Part shown: in pieces, positions 38,120 to 47,400 of the stretch
Position numbering within the stretch: the first letter of the stretch is position 1
Layout: each line of letters begins with the position of its first letter
DNA from: Nonomuraea sediminis
Lineage (GTDB): Bacteria > Actinomycetota > Actinomycetes > Streptosporangiales > Streptosporangiaceae
DNA: 64,000 bases
Assembly (NCBI RefSeq): GCF_018531495.1
Contig: NZ_JAHDTI010000001.1
Location: 744,001-808,000 of the forward strand
Direction of reading: 5' to 3'
Translations under genes and position numbers: made by a program
Notes under the pieces: model-generated
What the model saw: only the letters and a program-made list of their open reading frames with translations
Told to the model about the DNA's origin: nothing
Database searches by the model: none

Positions 38120-38717
38120 CCTGGCCCCCGTGATCCCTGTCGTGGTGATCGACGACGCGGCCGGCGCCGTGCCGCTGGCCAGGGCGCTCGTCGCGGGCGG
38201 CCTGCCGGCGATCGAGGTCACCCTCCGTACGGCCGGCGGCCTGGAGGCCATCGCCCGCATCGCCGCCGAGGTGCCGGACGCCGTGATCGGCGCCGGGACG
38301 GTCCGCACGCCCGCGGACGTGGCGGCGTCGGTGGCGGCGGGCGCGAAGTTCCTGGTCTCCCCCGGCACGACCCCGGCGCTGGCCGACGCGATGGCCGCGA
38401 GCGGCACGCCGTTCCTGCCCGGCGTGGCGACGGCCTCGGAGGCCATGGCGCTGGCCGAGCGGGGCATCACGGAGCTGAAGTTCTTCCCCGCCGAGGCGGC
38501 CGGCGGCCGGCCGTACCTGAAGTCCCTGGCCGGGCCGCTGCCGGAGGTGCGCTTCTGCCCGACGGGCGGGGTGCGGCCCGAGACCGCGGCCGACTACCTG
38601 GCGCTGCCGAACGTGGGCTGCGTGGGCGGCACGTGGCTCACCCCGGCCGACGCGCTGGCCTCCGGCGACTGGTCGCGCATCGAGAAGCTGGCGGCCGAGG
38701 CCGCCGCCCTCCGCTAG
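38106..38717 (+). CDS. eda: KDPG aldolase
   Basis: A 203-residue TIM-barrel class I aldolase that splits 2-keto-3-deoxy-6-phosphogluconate into pyruvate and glyceraldehyde 3-phosphate. Motifs are [25 protein letters not shown] and the Schiff-base lysine in ELKFFPAE (residue ~131), then PTGGV. It ends the zwf-edd-glk-eda operon. AGGAAG precedes the ATG at 38106 within glk. A second, divergent KDPG aldolase lies at 43478. Confidence 0.95.
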   Translation: MSLLDLAPVIPVVVIDDAAGAVPLARALVAGGLPAIEVTLRTAGGLEAIARIAAEVPDAVIGAGTVRTPADVAASVAAGAKFLVSPGTTPALADAMAASGTPFLPGVATASEAMALAERGITELKFFPAEAAGGRPYLKSLAGPLPEVRFCPTGGVRPETAADYLALPNVGCVGGTWLTPADALASGDWSRIEKLAAEAAALR

Positions 38718-38731
38718 ACGAGGGCGACGAT

Positions 38732-39988
38732 CTAGCGGCCCAGGGTCGCGGCGCGGATGCCGCGGCGGAACAGGGCGGGCAGGCACAGCACCGTGCCCAG
38801 GCCGCCGATCCAGACCGCGCCGCGCAGCCCGGTCAGCTCGATCGCCAGCGAGGCGAGCAGGCTGCCGAGCGCGATGGCACCCCAGATGAGGAAGCGCTGC
38901 ACCGAGGCGACCCGGCCGAGCAGCTCGGCCGGCGTCTCGGTGTGCCGCTGCGTGACGGAGGTCGGCCCGAACGCCCCGTCGCCCACGCCGTGCAGGATGC
39001 TGCCGGCCACCAGGCCCACGGTGCCGAGCAGCCCGCCGTACGAGCCGAACAGCGGCATGAGCACGATGCCGGACACCGACACCGAGGCGGCCACCACCAG
39101 GCCGCGTGCGGTGCCGAAGCGGCGGATCAGGCGGGCCGACAGGATGTTCCCGATCGGGAAGCCGGCCGCGGCGGCGCCCACCACGACGCCGATGCCCAGC
39201 GTCGACAGGCCGAGCACGTCGCGGCCGTAGAGCACCAGGCTGGTCTCGATCATGCTGAGGAACAGCACGTACACGGTGCCGCACGTCAGCACCGGCTCGA
39301 GCAGCGGGTGGCCGATCGCGAAGCGCAGCCCGGCGGCGATGTCCCTGCGCAGCCAGCCGCGCTCGCGCGCCACGGCGGCGGGCCGCTCCTCCCTGTGCCG
39401 GATCGACGTCAGCGACAGCACCGAGACCAGGAAGCTGACCGTGTTCGCCGCGACCGCCCCGGCCAGCCCGATCACCGCGATGACGGGGCCCGCCACGATC
39501 GGCCCGACGGCCTTCGCGGTCGACTCCGACAGCGCCAGCCGCGTGTTGCCGCGGTGCAGATCACGCTCGTCGTGGAACAGCGAGGGCAGGTAGGAGGTGT
39601 AGGCCACCTGGAAGAACACCACCGCCGACCCGCTCAGCAGCACCAGGCAGAACAGCAGCGGGAACGTCAGCGCGCCCGTCGCGGCGAGCACGAAGATCGA
39701 GCCGAACGCGACGATCTGCACACCGTCGCACACGAGCATCGTCGTCCTGCGCGGCAGCCTGTCCACGATCGCGCCGGCGGGCAACCCGAGCGGCAGGAAC
39801 GGCAGGAACAACGCGAACGGCAGCAGCGCCGCCTGCGCGGGCGACGCCCCGAGCAGCGTCACGGCCAGCAGCGGCAACGCGAGCGTCATGAACTGGTCGC
39901 CGAACAGCGAAAGGGACTGCCCGGCCCACAGCAGCGCGAAGTCGCGCCGGACGGTCGGCACGCGGGGAGTCATGGTCACGGTGGTCAT
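38732..39988 (-). CDS. MFS transporter (enterobactin-exporter/multidrug-like)
   Basis: A 418-residue protein with twelve predicted membrane helices. The start RRDFALLWAGQSLSLFGDQFMTLALPLLAV and the A-loop region GLPAGAIVDRLPRRTTML fit the MFS_3/EntS-type exporters common beside antibiotic genes. The substrate is unknown; it is convergent with eda (14 bp gap) and not coupled to sugar genes. The ATG at 39988 has further in-frame Met codons shortly after (39973), so the exact start is open. Confidence 0.85.
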   Translation of the reverse strand: MTTVTMTPRVPTVRRDFALLWAGQSLSLFGDQFMTLALPLLAVTLLGASPAQAALLPFALFLPFLPLGLPAGAIVDRLPRRTTMLVCDGVQIVAFGSIFVLAATGALTFPLLFCLVLLSGSAVVFFQVAYTSYLPSLFHDERDLHRGNTRLALSESTAKAVGPIVAGPVIAVIGLAGAVAANTVSFLVSVLSLTSIRHREERPAAVARERGWLRRDIAAGLRFAIGHPLLEPVLTCGTVYVLFLSMIETSLVLYGRDVLGLSTLGIGVVVGAAAAGFPIGNILSARLIRRFGTARGLVVAASVSVSGIVLMPLFGSYGGLLGTVGLVAGSILHGVGDGAFGPTSVTQRHTETPAELLGRVASVQRFLIWGAIALGSLLASLAIELTGLRGAVWIGGLGTVLCLPALFRRGIRAATLGR

Positions 39989-40135
39989 GGATCAAGTTTC
40001 CGCGCAGGCCAGGATGGCGGGCTGGCGGGAATCGGACGCTGCGGCGCGAGGTCCGATTCCCGCCAGGGCCCTCGAGGCGCGTTCCTCCGTTAGAGTCTTG
40101 GGGGAAAAGGGCATGCCGGGCGGAGGATCGGTCGG

Positions 40136-41881
40136 TTGAGGCGGCGGGATCACGACGTTGAGAGGACGAAGACGTTGGGGCAGCAGGGGCGCTCCGCCGG
40201 TTCGCCGCTGACGCCGGACGACCCGCCGGGGATCGGCCAGTACGAGCTGGTCAGCCGGCTCGGCTCGGGCGGCATGGGCACCGTCTACCTGGCGCGCGCC
40301 GCCGACGGGGCGAAGGTCGCGGTCAAGGCGATCCGCCGCGACTTCACCGCCGACCCCGTCTACCGGGCGCGGTTCCTCGAAGAGGTGTCCAACGCGCGCA
40401 AGGTCGCCTCGTTCTGCACCGCCCGGGTCCTGGACCACGGCGAGGACGCGGGCAGGCTGTTCCTCGTCACCGAGTACATCGACGGCATCTCGCTCGAGGA
40501 CCAGCTGATCGAGCACGGCCCGCTGCCGCATTCGGTGCTGCACTCGATGGCCGTGGGCGTGGCGGCGGCGCTGACCGCGATCCACGCCGCTGGCCTGGTC
40601 CACCGCGACCTCAAGCCGGCCAACGTGATGCTGACGCTGGCGGGGCCGCGGGTGATCGACTTCGGGCTGGCCAGGTCGACGCACGTCAGTGGCGGCCACA
40701 CGAACGCCGGGATGGTCATGGGCACGCCCGGCTGGATCGCTCCCGAGCAGGTCTTCGAGGGCCGCACCAGCCCCGCGGGCGACGTGTTCGCCTGGGGCTC
40801 GCTGGTGGCCTACGCCGGGCTGGGCGGGCACCCGTTCGGCGAGGGCGACGCGTACGTGATGGCGGCCAGGGCGCGCACCGCGCCGCCCGATCTGCGGGGC
40901 CTGCCCGCGCCGCTCGACCGGCTGGTGGCCGCGGCCATCCACCCCGATCCCGCGCGCCGGCCGCCGGCCAAGCAGCTGCTGCTCGAGCTCGTGGGCGCCG
41001 CCGACGAGCCGGCGGCGCAGCTGGCCGCCACGCGCCACCTGACGAACTCGTGGAACCCGGCCGCGTTCCCGCCTCTCAACACCCAGGTACGGCCGGCCGC
41101 CCCGCCGCCCCACCCGAACCAGACCGCCAAGGGCCCGCTGCCCCCGCCACCGAACCAGGCCCCCCAAGGCCCGCCACCGCCGCCGAACCAGGCCCCCCAG
41201 GGCCCGCCACCGCCGCCGAGCCAGACCGTCAAGGGGCCGGTTCCCCCGCCGTCCGGCCAGACCGGCCAGGGGCCGCTTCCTCCGCCGCCGAGCCGGACCG
41301 TGCAGGGACCGCCGCCCCCGCAGCACCCGAACCAGACCGGTCAGGGGCCGCTGCCGCTGCCGGGCGGTCACACGGGCCGGGTGCCGCTGCCGCCGTTCAC
41401 CCCGCCGAGGCAGAAGCGCAGCGTGCTGGGCGGCTGCATGACGGCGCTGGTGATCGTGGTGGTGCTGCTGCTGTTACTGGTCGCGCTGGTCATCTGGACC
41501 TTCCGTCCGCCCGAGGTCAGCGCGACGGGCCCGGTACAGGACGGCAAGCTGACGTTCACGGTGACGGGCACGAACTGCCTCAAACCCGCCAAGCAGGCCA
41601 CGCAGCGCTCCTGCCGGATCGCGCTGAAGGTGGGCAATGGCGGCATCGAGGGCCGCGTGCTCTACCCGGGCCAGCAGAAACTCCGCGACGAGGACGACGG
41701 CCAGTACGCGGCCACGAAGCTGCTCGACAGGAACGGCACCGAGATCACGCCGATCAGGATCGGGCCGGGCGAGTCGTTCGTCGGCGCGCTCCAGTTCGAT
41801 CTGCCCAAGACGGCCAAGCCGGCCTCGGTGGAGCTGCACGACTCGGCGCTGAGCACCGGCGCCCAGGTCAAGCTGGACTAG
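40136..41881 (+). CDS. Membrane Ser/Thr protein kinase with Pro-rich linker
   Basis: A 581-residue Hanks-type kinase. The kinase domain (residues ~35-290) has GSGGMGTVY, VAVKAIRR, HRDLKPANV, DFGLA and APEQ, all catalytic motifs. A linker (~310-420) has repeated NQAPQGPPPPP units. One membrane helix (~432-455) precedes an extracellular beta-rich domain (~458-581) with two cysteines, instead of PASTA repeats. The TTG start follows GGAGG by 9 nt. Its stop overlaps the stop of the convergent dehydrogenase by three bases. Targets are unknown. Confidence 0.9.
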   Translation: MRRRDHDVERTKTLGQQGRSAGSPLTPDDPPGIGQYELVSRLGSGGMGTVYLARAADGAKVAVKAIRRDFTADPVYRARFLEEVSNARKVASFCTARVLDHGEDAGRLFLVTEYIDGISLEDQLIEHGPLPHSVLHSMAVGVAAALTAIHAAGLVHRDLKPANVMLTLAGPRVIDFGLARSTHVSGGHTNAGMVMGTPGWIAPEQVFEGRTSPAGDVFAWGSLVAYAGLGGHPFGEGDAYVMAARARTAPPDLRGLPAPLDRLVAAAIHPDPARRPPAKQLLLELVGAADEPAAQLAATRHLTNSWNPAAFPPLNTQVRPAAPPPHPNQTAKGPLPPPPNQAPQGPPPPPNQAPQGPPPPPSQTVKGPVPPPSGQTGQGPLPPPPSRTVQGPPPPQHPNQTGQGPLPLPGGHTGRVPLPPFTPPRQKRSVLGGCMTALVIVVVLLLLLVALVIWTFRPPEVSATGPVQDGKLTFTVTGTNCLKPAKQATQRSCRIALKVGNGGIEGRVLYPGQQKLRDEDDGQYAATKLLDRNGTEITPIRIGPGESFVGALQFDLPKTAKPASVELHDSALSTGAQVKLD

Positions 41882-42783
41882 AAGCCCTCAGCCGGGGAGA
41901 CCCTGCCCTCGAGCGGCGAGCCCTCGCCCAGGTGCCTCACGTTGGCCGTGACGCGGCCGGCCAGCCCGCGCCAGTAGGACGAGCGCGGGTTCGCGGCGTG
42001 CGGCGTGATCAGCACGTTCTCCAGGTCCCACAGCGGGTGCCCGGCGGGCAGCGGCTCGGGGTCGGTGACGTCGAGCGCGGCGCCGCCGATGACGCCCTCG
42101 CGCACCGCCGTGACCAGGTCGTCGGTCACGACCAGGCCGCCGCGGGCCACGTTGACCAGCCAGGCGTCCGGCCGCATCAGCGCGAACTCGGGCGCGCCCA
42201 TCATGCCGCGCGTGCCCGGCGTGGCGGGCGCCGACATGACCACGTAGTCGGCCCATGGCAGCACCTTGCGGTAGGCGGCCCTGGGCACGACCCGGTCGGC
42301 GCCGTCGACGTGGCCGCTGTCGGTGACCGCCAGGATGTGGCAGCCGAACGGCTGCAGCAGCCGGATCAGCGTCCGTCCGATGCCGCCGCAGCCGACGATC
42401 GCCACCGTGGACCCGGCGAACTCCCTGGTCTGGTTCGGCCCCCAGCACTTGGCTCCCGCGAGCCGGTGCAGGTCGCGGGCGGCGGAGAGCATCATGGCCA
42501 GCGCGTGTTCGGCGACGGCCATGCCGTACGAGCCGGTGGCGGCGGTGAAGACCGGGTGCTCGGCGATCACTCCGGCGTCGGCCCACTTTTCGATGCCGGC
42601 GGCCGGCAACTGAACCCAGCGGATCCGCTCGTGCAGCATCGAGCGGATCTCCTCGGGGTCGTCGTTGCCGAAGTAGACGATGGCCTCCGCCTGCTCCAGC
42701 GGGACCACCTCACCCCCGGCCCGCAGGACGGCGTCCATCAGCAAGGGCACAGGTTCAGGTCCGACATGTACAGCAATACTCAC
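41878..42783 (-). CDS. D-2-hydroxyacid dehydrogenase of the KDG operon
   Basis: A 301-residue NAD(P)-dependent dehydrogenase. The Rossmann motif VAIVGCGGIGRTLIRLL (residues ~132-148), NVARGGLVVTDDL with the catalytic Arg, DVTDPEPLPAGHPLW and the catalytic HAA near TPHAANPR are those of the 2-HADH family. The GTG at 42783 shares a GTGA overlap with the GntR gene. Its place in a KDG operon suggests reduction of a 2-keto sugar acid such as 2-ketogluconate; glyoxylate/hydroxypyruvate reductase is an alternative. Confidence 0.87.
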   Translation of the reverse strand: MSIAVHVGPEPVPLLMDAVLRAGGEVVPLEQAEAIVYFGNDDPEEIRSMLHERIRWVQLPAAGIEKWADAGVIAEHPVFTAATGSYGMAVAEHALAMMLSAARDLHRLAGAKCWGPNQTREFAGSTVAIVGCGGIGRTLIRLLQPFGCHILAVTDSGHVDGADRVVPRAAYRKVLPWADYVVMSAPATPGTRGMMGAPEFALMRPDAWLVNVARGGLVVTDDLVTAVREGVIGGAALDVTDPEPLPAGHPLWDLENVLITPHAANPRSSYWRGLAGRVTANVRHLGEGSPLEGRVSPAEGF

Positions 42784-43481
42784 AGCAGGGACTCCACCTC
42801 GTGGTCGGCGATTGCCAGAAGGGCGCGGACACCCGCGGCCGCCCCTGCGGCGTCCGCGGCGTGGATGGCGTCGGCCACGAACCGGTGCTGGTCGACGGCC
42901 GTGAGGGAAAGATGTTGCGGCAGCAGGGAGAGTTCCTCCCTGGATTCGAGCAGTTCCTGGGTGACCTCGGCGAACTGGGCGAACATGCCGTTGCCCGAGG
43001 CGGACAGCAGCACCCGGTGGAAGGCGGCGTCGGCGGCCACGTACCCCTTGCGGTCGCCGGCCGTCGCCGCGGTCCCCATGGCCCCCGCGTGCCGGTAGAG
43101 GGCCTGTCTGGCCAGATCGTCGGCGTTGGAGGCGGCGAGTATGGCGGCTGACACCTCCACGGCCGCACGCAGCTCCGACAGCTCGCGCAGCTGCTCGGCC
43201 CGGTACGGCGAGGCCAGCCGCCACCGGATGATCTGCGGGTCGTACAGGTTCCACGCGCTCAGCGGCAGCACGGTGACGCCGATGCGCGGCCGGCTGGTGA
43301 CCACCCGCATGGACTCCAGCACGCGCACCGCCTCGCGGGCCACGGTGCGGGAGACGCCGTAGTTCTCCTGGACGTCCTCCAGGCGCAGGACGCCGCCCTC
43401 CGGGATCTGCCTGGCGGCCAGGGCGCGGCCGATGCGGTCGACCACCTGCCCGTGCAGGCCCTGCAGTCTCGTCCCGTTCAT
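42780..43481 (-). CDS. GntR regulator, FadR subfamily, of the KDG operon
   Basis: A 233-residue regulator. The winged helix (residues ~8-75) reads VLRLEDVQENYGVSRTVAREAVRVLESMRVV; the all-helical FCD domain (~95-230) has the metal/ligand histidine positions typical of sugar-acid-responsive members. It is coupled by 4-nt overlaps to the aldolase before and dehydrogenase after it. It probably binds the duplicated site upstream of kdgK (45029-45087) with KDG or KDPG as effector; this is inferred from position. Confidence 0.9.
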   Translation of the reverse strand: MNGTRLQGLHGQVVDRIGRALAARQIPEGGVLRLEDVQENYGVSRTVAREAVRVLESMRVVTSRPRIGVTVLPLSAWNLYDPQIIRWRLASPYRAEQLRELSELRAAVEVSAAILAASNADDLARQALYRHAGAMGTAATAGDRKGYVAADAAFHRVLLSASGNGMFAQFAEVTQELLESREELSLLPQHLSLTAVDQHRFVADAIHAADAAGAAAGVRALLAIADHEVESLL

Positions 43482-44098
43482 CGCGCCCTCGCCAGCCGGT
43501 CGAGCAGCGCGGTCACCCGCTCGCCCGCCGCGTGAGCTCCGCCCGAGGTCAGGGCCGAGCCCATGCCGCAGGCGACGGCGCCGGCCGCGATCCAGTCGGC
43601 CGCGTTGTCGATCGTCACGCCGCCGGTGGGGATCACGGGTGCCTGCGGCAGCGCGGCGCGCACGTCCTTCAGCCATGCCGGGGCGAGGCCGGAGGCGGGG
43701 AAGAGCTTCAGCGCGTCGGCGCCCTCCTCCAGGGCGCGCACCATCTCACTCGGCGTCGCGGTGCCGGGGAAGACCGGCACGCCGTACCTGTGACCGGTGC
43801 GGATCACCGCGGGGTACAGGCCGGGCGAGACCAGGAAACGGGCGCCCGCCTCGATCGCGGCGCGCGCGGCGGCCTCGTCGAGCACGGTGCCCGCGCCGAT
43901 CAGCGCCTCGGGCCGTTTCTCGGTGAGCCTGGCGAGCGCGCTCACGGCGCCGGGCGTGCTCAGCGCCACCTCGACGGCGCGCAGCCCGGCGTCGAGCACG
44001 GCCTCGGCGGCGGCCACCGCCTCCTCCGGCCGCGCGGCACGGACGATGCCGAACACGCGCTGCGCGGTGACGGCCGCCACGATCTCCCAGCGGTACAT
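43478..44098 (-). CDS. eda: Second KDPG/KHG aldolase
   Basis: A 206-residue class I aldolase of the KDPG/KHG/KDPGal family. Motifs are VEVALSTPGA, GAGTVLDE, FLVSPGLYP and the Schiff-base lysine in ALKLFPASG (residue ~130), then PTGGV. It differs clearly from the eda at 38106, so it is not a recent duplicate. The KdgK gene lies 8 nt upstream and gntR overlaps downstream by 4 nt, so it cleaves KDPG made from KDG; KDPGal (galactonate) is possible. Confidence 0.9.
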   Translation of the reverse strand: MYRWEIVAAVTAQRVFGIVRAARPEEAVAAAEAVLDAGLRAVEVALSTPGAVSALARLTEKRPEALIGAGTVLDEAAARAAIEAGARFLVSPGLYPAVIRTGHRYGVPVFPGTATPSEMVRALEEGADALKLFPASGLAPAWLKDVRAALPQAPVIPTGGVTIDNAADWIAAGAVACGMGSALTSGGAHAAGERVTALLDRLARAR

Positions 44099-44105
44099 CC
44101 CTCTC

Positions 44106-45017
44106 CTATCGGTGAACCATCTCGGCGCCGGCGAACGCCGCCAGCGCCCGCTCGAGCTCTTCGCGGTGCGGCAGCCCGTCGGTGTCGTCGGCGCACTGCA
44201 CGACCAGCGCCGCCACCGCCGCCGCCTCCCGCAGGCAGTCCTCGTACGGCAGGCCGCGCAGCATCCCCGACAGGAACCCGACGGCGAACCCGTCGCCCGC
44301 CCCGACCGGATCGGCCACGGTCACGGGGAACGGCTCCTGCCTGATGCCCTGGCAGGTGGCGGACTTGTCGCGGTGCTTGACCACGAGCAGGGGCCCTGGG
44401 CCGGGCTCGCCGACCAGCTCCAGCTCGTCCTCGCCCGCCAGCACCACGTCGGCCATGGCCATCAGCGGCGCGATCCGCTCGCGCCACCGGGTAGGCGTGC
44501 CGAGCTTGAGCCGGACATTCGGGTCGAAGCTCACGGTGGCTCCGGCCTCGCGGGCCAGCTCGACCAGGCGCAGCGCGGCCAGGTGGGCGGACTCGGAGAG
44601 CATCGCGGTGATGCCGGTGAAGTGCACCAGCCGGGCTCCGGCCACCATCTCGGCCGTCAGCTCGCCGGGGCTCAGCCGCGAGGCGGCCGATCCTGCGCGG
44701 TAGTACTGCACGTCGATGCCGCGCGCCGGATGGCTGTCACGCAGCAGCAGCCCGGTCGGCGCGTCCCGGTCGACGACGGCGTGGGAGGTGTCGATGCCGT
44801 CGGCCCGCAGCCGAGCCAGCACCGAGCGGCCCGCCGGGTCGGCGCCGACGCGGCCCAGCCAGCGCGTCCGGTGGCCGAGCCTGGACAGCCCGGCGGCCAC
44901 GTTGGTCTCAGCTCCGGCGACCGATGCGCGGAACGCGCGGGCGCGCTCCAGCGGGACTCCCGGCTCGGAAACCATGAGCAGCATCGCCTCGCCGCAGACC
45001 ACGACCTCGGGGGGCAC
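44106..45017 (-). CDS. kdgK: 2-Keto-3-deoxygluconate kinase (PfkB family)
   Basis: A 303-residue ribokinase-fold kinase. It shows VVVCGEAMLLM, AGAETNVAAGLSRLG (sugar-binding), SFDPNVRLKLG and the anion-hole/catalytic motif DPVGAGDGFAVGFLSGML. It would phosphorylate KDG to KDPG for the next gene, an aldolase. The start is decided by the ribosome site: AAGGAGG (45024-45030) directly abuts the ATG at 45023 but lies 6 nt from the GTG at 45017, so the GTG is preferred. Confidence 0.88.
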   Translation of the reverse strand: MPPEVVVCGEAMLLMVSEPGVPLERARAFRASVAGAETNVAAGLSRLGHRTRWLGRVGADPAGRSVLARLRADGIDTSHAVVDRDAPTGLLLRDSHPARGIDVQYYRAGSAASRLSPGELTAEMVAGARLVHFTGITAMLSESAHLAALRLVELAREAGATVSFDPNVRLKLGTPTRWRERIAPLMAMADVVLAGEDELELVGEPGPGPLLVVKHRDKSATCQGIRQEPFPVTVADPVGAGDGFAVGFLSGMLRGLPYEDCLREAAAVAALVVQCADDTDGLPHREELERALAAFAGAEMVHR

Positions 45018-45028
45018 AGACATCCTCC

Positions 45029-45087
45029 TTAATGGTGCTATCAAATGACGATACCGGCATTTAATGGTGCTATCAAATGATGATGCC
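45029..45087. promoter_or_regulatory. Duplicated 20-bp site upstream of kdgK
   Basis: TTAATGGTGCTATCAAATGA occurs at 45029-45048 and 45061-45080 without a mismatch; the following bases also nearly match. The 32-bp period equals three helical turns. The core TGGTGCTATCA is partly palindromic, as GntR/FadR sites are. It sits between the MHS transporter stop and kdgK, 12 bp from the kdgK GTG. The adjacent GntR protein is the likely binder. Confidence 0.65.
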
Positions 45088-45149
45088 GCCTCCCGGGACA
45101 TGGCGGCGGCGCGAGACAGGGTCCCGCGCCGCCGTGCCGTACGAGAAGG

Positions 45150-46469
45150 TCAGGTGGTGTAGGCCGCCTCGTCGCTGATGTCGATCTTGGAGCGGTCGGG
45201 CAGCGCCAGCGTGGCGAGGAAGCCGATGGCCGCACCGATGATCATGAAGATGGAGATGGCCTGCCACCCGAAGCTGTGCAGCAGCCACACCGCGATGAGC
45301 GGCGCGGGCCCGCCGGCGACGACCGAGGCGAGCTGGTAGCCGAGCCCGGCCCCGCCGTAACGCAGCCCCGTGGGGAAGCTCTCGGCGATGAGGGAGGCCT
45401 GCGGGCCGTACTCCATCGAGTGCTGCACCTGCGTCACCATGATCGTCAGCAGGATGACGATGGCGATTCCGGTGTTGAGCAGCATGTAGTAGGGGAACGC
45501 GACCACTGCCAGCAGCGCGGCCCCGATCAGGTAGATCCGCCGGCGGCCGACCCGGTCACTGAGATGACCGAAGTACGGGATGGCGAACAGCTCCACCGCG
45601 GCCGCGCAGGAGACCGCCAGGAACGCGAACGTCCTGGACATCCCGATGTCCTCGGCGGTGATGTAGGTGATGACGAACGTGGTGTAGAGGTAGAACGGCA
45701 TCTGCTCCGAGAACCGCAGCAGGGCGCTGAGGACGACCTCCTTCGGGTGCTTCTTGAGCACCGCGACCACCGGCAGCTTCGCGATCTGCCGGGTTTCCAG
45801 CGCCCGGGCGAACATCGGCGTCTCCAGCACCCGCAGCCGGACCCACAGCCCCACGCCGACCAGCACGAGGCTGGCCAGGAACGGGATGCGCCAGCCCCAG
45901 TCCGTGAACGAGTCGCCCGCCGCGGCGGCAAGCAGCGACATCATGCCGGTGCCGAGTATCAGCCCGATGGGGACGCCGACCTGCGCCCAGCTGGCCATCA
46001 GGCCGCGCCTGCGCTGGTCGCCCCACTCCATCGACAGCAGCACCGAGCCGCTCCACTCGCCGCCGACCGCGATGCCCTGCAGGATGCGCAGGGCGACGAG
46101 CAGGATGGGCGCCCAGACCCCGATGGCGGCGGTGCCGGGCAGCAGGCCTATCAGCGCGCTGGAGACACCCATCATGACCAACGTGACGATGAGCGTGGCC
46201 TTGCGCCCGATGCGGTCGCCCCAGTGGCCGAAGATCGCCGCACCGATGGGCCTGGCCGCGAAGCCGACGGCGTAGGTCGCGAACGCCGACAGCGTTCCCG
46301 CGTAGGGAGAGGACTTGGGGAAGAAGACCTGGGCGAAGACGGTCGCCGCGGCCGTGCCGTAAAGGAAGAAGTCGTACCATTCGATGGCGGTTCCCACGAC
46401 GCTGGCCGTGGCCGCCTTCCGGATCTGGGAGCGGTGTTCTTCGGCTGTGAGTCCGCTGGTGTCACTCAT
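45150..46469 (-). CDS. MHS-family MFS metabolite:H+ symporter
   Basis: A 439-residue transporter with twelve membrane helices. The start ATASVVGTAIEWYDFFLYGTAAATVF and FAARPIGAAIFGHWGDRIGRK are signatures of the metabolite:H+ symporter family (KgtP, ProP, ShiA). It precedes kdgK on the same strand with a 132-bp gap that holds the duplicated site. Context suggests uptake of a sugar acid such as KDG, ketogluconate or gluconate; a different organic acid is possible. Confidence 0.88.
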   Translation of the reverse strand: MSDTSGLTAEEHRSQIRKAATASVVGTAIEWYDFFLYGTAAATVFAQVFFPKSSPYAGTLSAFATYAVGFAARPIGAAIFGHWGDRIGRKATLIVTLVMMGVSSALIGLLPGTAAIGVWAPILLVALRILQGIAVGGEWSGSVLLSMEWGDQRRRGLMASWAQVGVPIGLILGTGMMSLLAAAAGDSFTDWGWRIPFLASLVLVGVGLWVRLRVLETPMFARALETRQIAKLPVVAVLKKHPKEVVLSALLRFSEQMPFYLYTTFVITYITAEDIGMSRTFAFLAVSCAAAVELFAIPYFGHLSDRVGRRRIYLIGAALLAVVAFPYYMLLNTGIAIVILLTIMVTQVQHSMEYGPQASLIAESFPTGLRYGGAGLGYQLASVVAGGPAPLIAVWLLHSFGWQAISIFMIIGAAIGFLATLALPDRSKIDISDEAAYTT

Positions 46470-46533
46470 GTGCGCCTCCCGCTTTGAGGCTTACCCCCGG
46501 TAGTGGGGTGTGCACAAGTGCGTTGTCAGATCG

Positions 46534-47400
46534 TTAGAAGGCCCGCTCGAGCAGGGCTTCCTCGGTGATGGGCGCCTCGTGGGTGCCTGGAACGGTGCAG
46601 GCGTGCGCCCCGGCGACGGCGCCTTTCCTGACGCACGACTCCAGCGGCTCGCCGCGCAGCATGCCGTACAGAAAGCCGGAGACGAACGCGTCGCCGGCGC
46701 CGTTGGTGTCGGCGATCGGCCCCGGCGCGGGCACGGCGGGGAAGGCGCGCAGCGGCCCCGAGCGGGTGAGCGTGAGGCAGCCGCCGGCGCCGCGGGTGCA
46801 GACGACGGTGTGGGCGCGGCCCCTGTCGAGGATGGCGCGCATGGCCGCCTCGGGGTCCCGCAGCGCCGTGGCCGACAGGAAGACCAGGTCGGAGCGGTGG
46901 GCGAAGTCCTCGTGGTAGGGATTGACGCCGTCCCAGTCGTGCAGGTCCGTGGAGGTCGGCGTCCCGTCCAGGTCGGCGTAGACGTGGCGGGCGAAGTCGG
47001 TGATCGAGACATGGACGTGCCGCGCGGGCACCCGGTAGAGCGCGGGGTCGAGCCGCTCGCCCGGTGTGGCGCGCGGGTCGAACAGCGACGTGCGCCGGCC
47101 GTCGGGTCCCACGAGCAGCACGCTGCGCCGGGTCCCGGCCGCCGCGGGGCCGAAGCGGCACTCCACGCCGGACAGGGCCCGCCGTACCAGCTCGCCCTGC
47201 GGGTCGTCGCCGACGAGGTCGGCGAAGGCGACCTTCAGCCCGAGCGCGGCGCAGCCGAGCGACACTCCGGCGCCGGTGTTGCCGATCCTGTCGATCACCG
47301 GCGGCACCGCGTAGGTGTCGGCGTACGGCAGGGGCAGCTCGGGCACGTAGACGGTGGTGTCGACCCCGGCACCGCCGATGACCAGGACGTCGCGCGTCAC
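46534..47400 (-). CDS. PfkB-family sugar kinase coupled to lacI
   Basis: A 288-residue ribokinase-fold enzyme: VLVIGGAGVDTTVYV, NTGAGVSLGCAALGL (sugar site) and the catalytic motif DTNGAGDAFVSGFLYGML. It begins with a GTG sharing a GTGA overlap with the LacI stop, so it is the third gene of the GH13-lacI-kinase operon. The sugar is unknown; fructokinase, ribokinase or adenosine kinase cannot be separated here. A glucoside-splitting enzyme upstream suggests that it acts on a released sugar. Confidence 0.85.
   Translation of the reverse strand: MTRDVLVIGGAGVDTTVYVPELPLPYADTYAVPPVIDRIGNTGAGVSLGCAALGLKVAFADLVGDDPQGELVRRALSGVECRFGPAAAGTRRSVLLVGPDGRRTSLFDPRATPGERLDPALYRVPARHVHVSITDFARHVYADLDGTPTSTDLHDWDGVNPYHEDFAHRSDLVFLSATALRDPEAAMRAILDRGRAHTVVCTRGAGGCLTLTRSGPLRAFPAVPAPGPIADTNGAGDAFVSGFLYGMLRGEPLESCVRKGAVAGAHACTVPGTHEAPITEEALLERAF

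Noticed and set aside
45021..45023. ATG start for kdgK
   Set aside because: The AAGGAGG directly abuts this ATG, leaving no spacer; the GTG six bases further has the proper distance.
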